5,888 nt of DNA from Candidatus Bathyarchaeota archaeon (GTDB lineage: Archaea > Thermoproteota > Bathyarchaeia > TCS64): positions 1 to 5,888 of the forward strand of contig JAUWLH010000101.1 in the NCBI GenBank assembly GCA_030613835.1, read 5' to 3'. Both the position numbers and the translations under genes were made by a program. The notes beneath the pieces are model-generated. The model saw only the letters and a list, made by a program, of their open reading frames with translations, ran no database searches and was not told where the DNA came from. This document shows positions 5,187 through 5,888 of this stretch, piece by piece (positions within the stretch are counted from its first letter, which is position 1; every line of letters starts with the position of its first letter).

Positions 5187-5888
5187 ATGGAAACAGGTTT
5201 TTCGCTTAACATTCCTACTAAAAAGAATAAAAAACTGGAGAAAACAATAAAATTCATCGAAAACGATATCGAAGTCACTACACTATGGCGATGCTCCAAC
5301 GTTATGTCCATGGAACGCCGAAACCTCAACGATCACGGGCCAATACACATAAAAATTGTGGCGAACAGGGCGATGAAACTTTTAAGAATGCTAATAAAAA
5401 ACGGTGTAGAGCCAAGCATAGTAAAGAACTACGGTATGACAGTTGAAGACGCGGAAGTAGTCATATTACTAAGCTCAGTACTCCACGACCTCGGGTTAGC
5501 AATTGTAAGAGAAAAACATGAAGTATACAGCGTGCTACTAGCGAGAGACCTGTTAAAACGATTCCTACCCACCATGTACAATATAGAGGAATCAACAATC
5601 ATGACTTCCGAGATACTGCACGCGGTACTCACACACCACGAACCAAGCTACCCCCAAACACTGGAAGCAGGTATCGTAAAAGTCGCAGATGCGCTTGACA
5701 TGGAAAAAGGAAGAGCAAGAATACCCTACGAAGAAGGCAGACTCAACATACACACAATATCGGCCTTCGCCATAGAAAAAGTAGATATTCTCGATGGAGA
5801 CGAAAAACCCATAACAATAGCCATAAAAATGAACAACCCTGCAGGAGTCTTCCAAGTAGACAACCTACTCCTCAAAAAAACTAGAGGA
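5187..5888 (+). CDS. Archaeal HD-domain metal-dependent phosphohydrolase (3' end cut off)
   Basis: HD-domain proteins hydrolyse phosphate esters of nucleotides or similar compounds with bound metal ions. The 234 codons present are open to the window edge. The core reads NDHGPIHIKIVANRAMKLL (48-66; His50 and His54), SSVLHDLGLAI (96-106; His100-Asp101), ILHAVLTHHEP (143-153) and AGIVKVADALDMEKGRARIP (161-180; Asp168), giving the H...HD...H...D metal ligands. The following part, IHTISAFAIEKVDI and MNNPAGVFQVDNLL, matches an archaeal HD family I recognise by its NDHG...GRARIPY...AGVFQVD pattern, so only a short C-terminus is probably missing. The substrate is unknown. There are no membrane helices. 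ATG 5187 is the first start in frame with a plausible promoter; the N-terminal 45 residues are Lys-rich and less conserved. It follows the cysteine hydrolase by 152 bp and probably has its own promoter. Confidence 0.88.
   Translation, partial: METGFSLNIPTKKNKKLEKTIKFIENDIEVTTLWRCSNVMSMERRNLNDHGPIHIKIVANRAMKLLRMLIKNGVEPSIVKNYGMTVEDAEVVILLSSVLHDLGLAIVREKHEVYSVLLARDLLKRFLPTMYNIEESTIMTSEILHAVLTHHEPSYPQTLEAGIVKVADALDMEKGRARIPYEEGRLNIHTISAFAIEKVDILDGDEKPITIAIKMNNPAGVFQVDNLLLKKTRG

Noticed and set aside
5429..5855. Two minus-strand ORFs opposite the HD-domain gene
   Set aside because: They are antisense shadows of a strongly supported coding frame.
1..5888. CRISPR array, tRNA/rRNA genes, transposase or integrase
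   Set aside because: No spaced repeats, no tRNA-like cloverleaf and no such protein motifs were seen on reading both strands; a covariance-model scan would settle the RNA question.

Overview
The window looks archaeal. Several start codons sit about 27-32 bp downstream of AT-rich TATA-like boxes with little or no room for a leader, terminators are plain T-runs, and Arg is often AGG/AGA. The proteins also fit: an archaeal-type HD hydrolase, a TsaA/TrmO protein and a DUF362 protein. I cannot name the lineage from the sequence; class I fructose-bisphosphatase is patchily distributed in archaea.

Layout. (1) Positions 1-391, plus strand: the 3' remains of a tetratricopeptide-repeat (TPR) gene, broken by a frame break near 95 and by an in-register TAG at 335. 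(2) 415-1014, plus: an uncharacterised protein with a nuclease-like D...ExE core and a C-terminal Cys-rich, zinc-ribbon-like tail. (3) 1015-1408: no intact gene; it holds two perfect GC-rich palindromes, the remnant of a winged-helix-like ORF with an in-frame TGA, and T-runs. (4) 1409-2736, minus: trmO followed by class I fbp, probably one transcript. (5) 2799-3950, plus: a DUF362 protein divergent from trmO, the two sharing one symmetric AT box. (6) 3951-4416: T-run terminator, then a small minus-strand gene for a probable secreted or membrane-anchored protein. (7) 4417-5034, plus: an isochorismatase-like cysteine hydrolase. (8) 5187 to the right edge, plus: an archaeal HD-domain metal-dependent phosphohydrolase, cut by the window end.

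The middle block (1409-3950) is clearly richer in GC than the right flank (about 58% against 40% in sampled 60-base lines) and encodes conserved enzymes for gluconeogenesis and tRNA modification. The left flank carries decayed genes and an orphan nuclease-like gene, and so looks accessory. I see no transposase, CRISPR array, tRNA, rRNA or integrase. I do not see a convincing complete new system; the best candidates for something undescribed are the D...ExE/Cys-tail protein and the cysteine cluster of the DUF362 protein.
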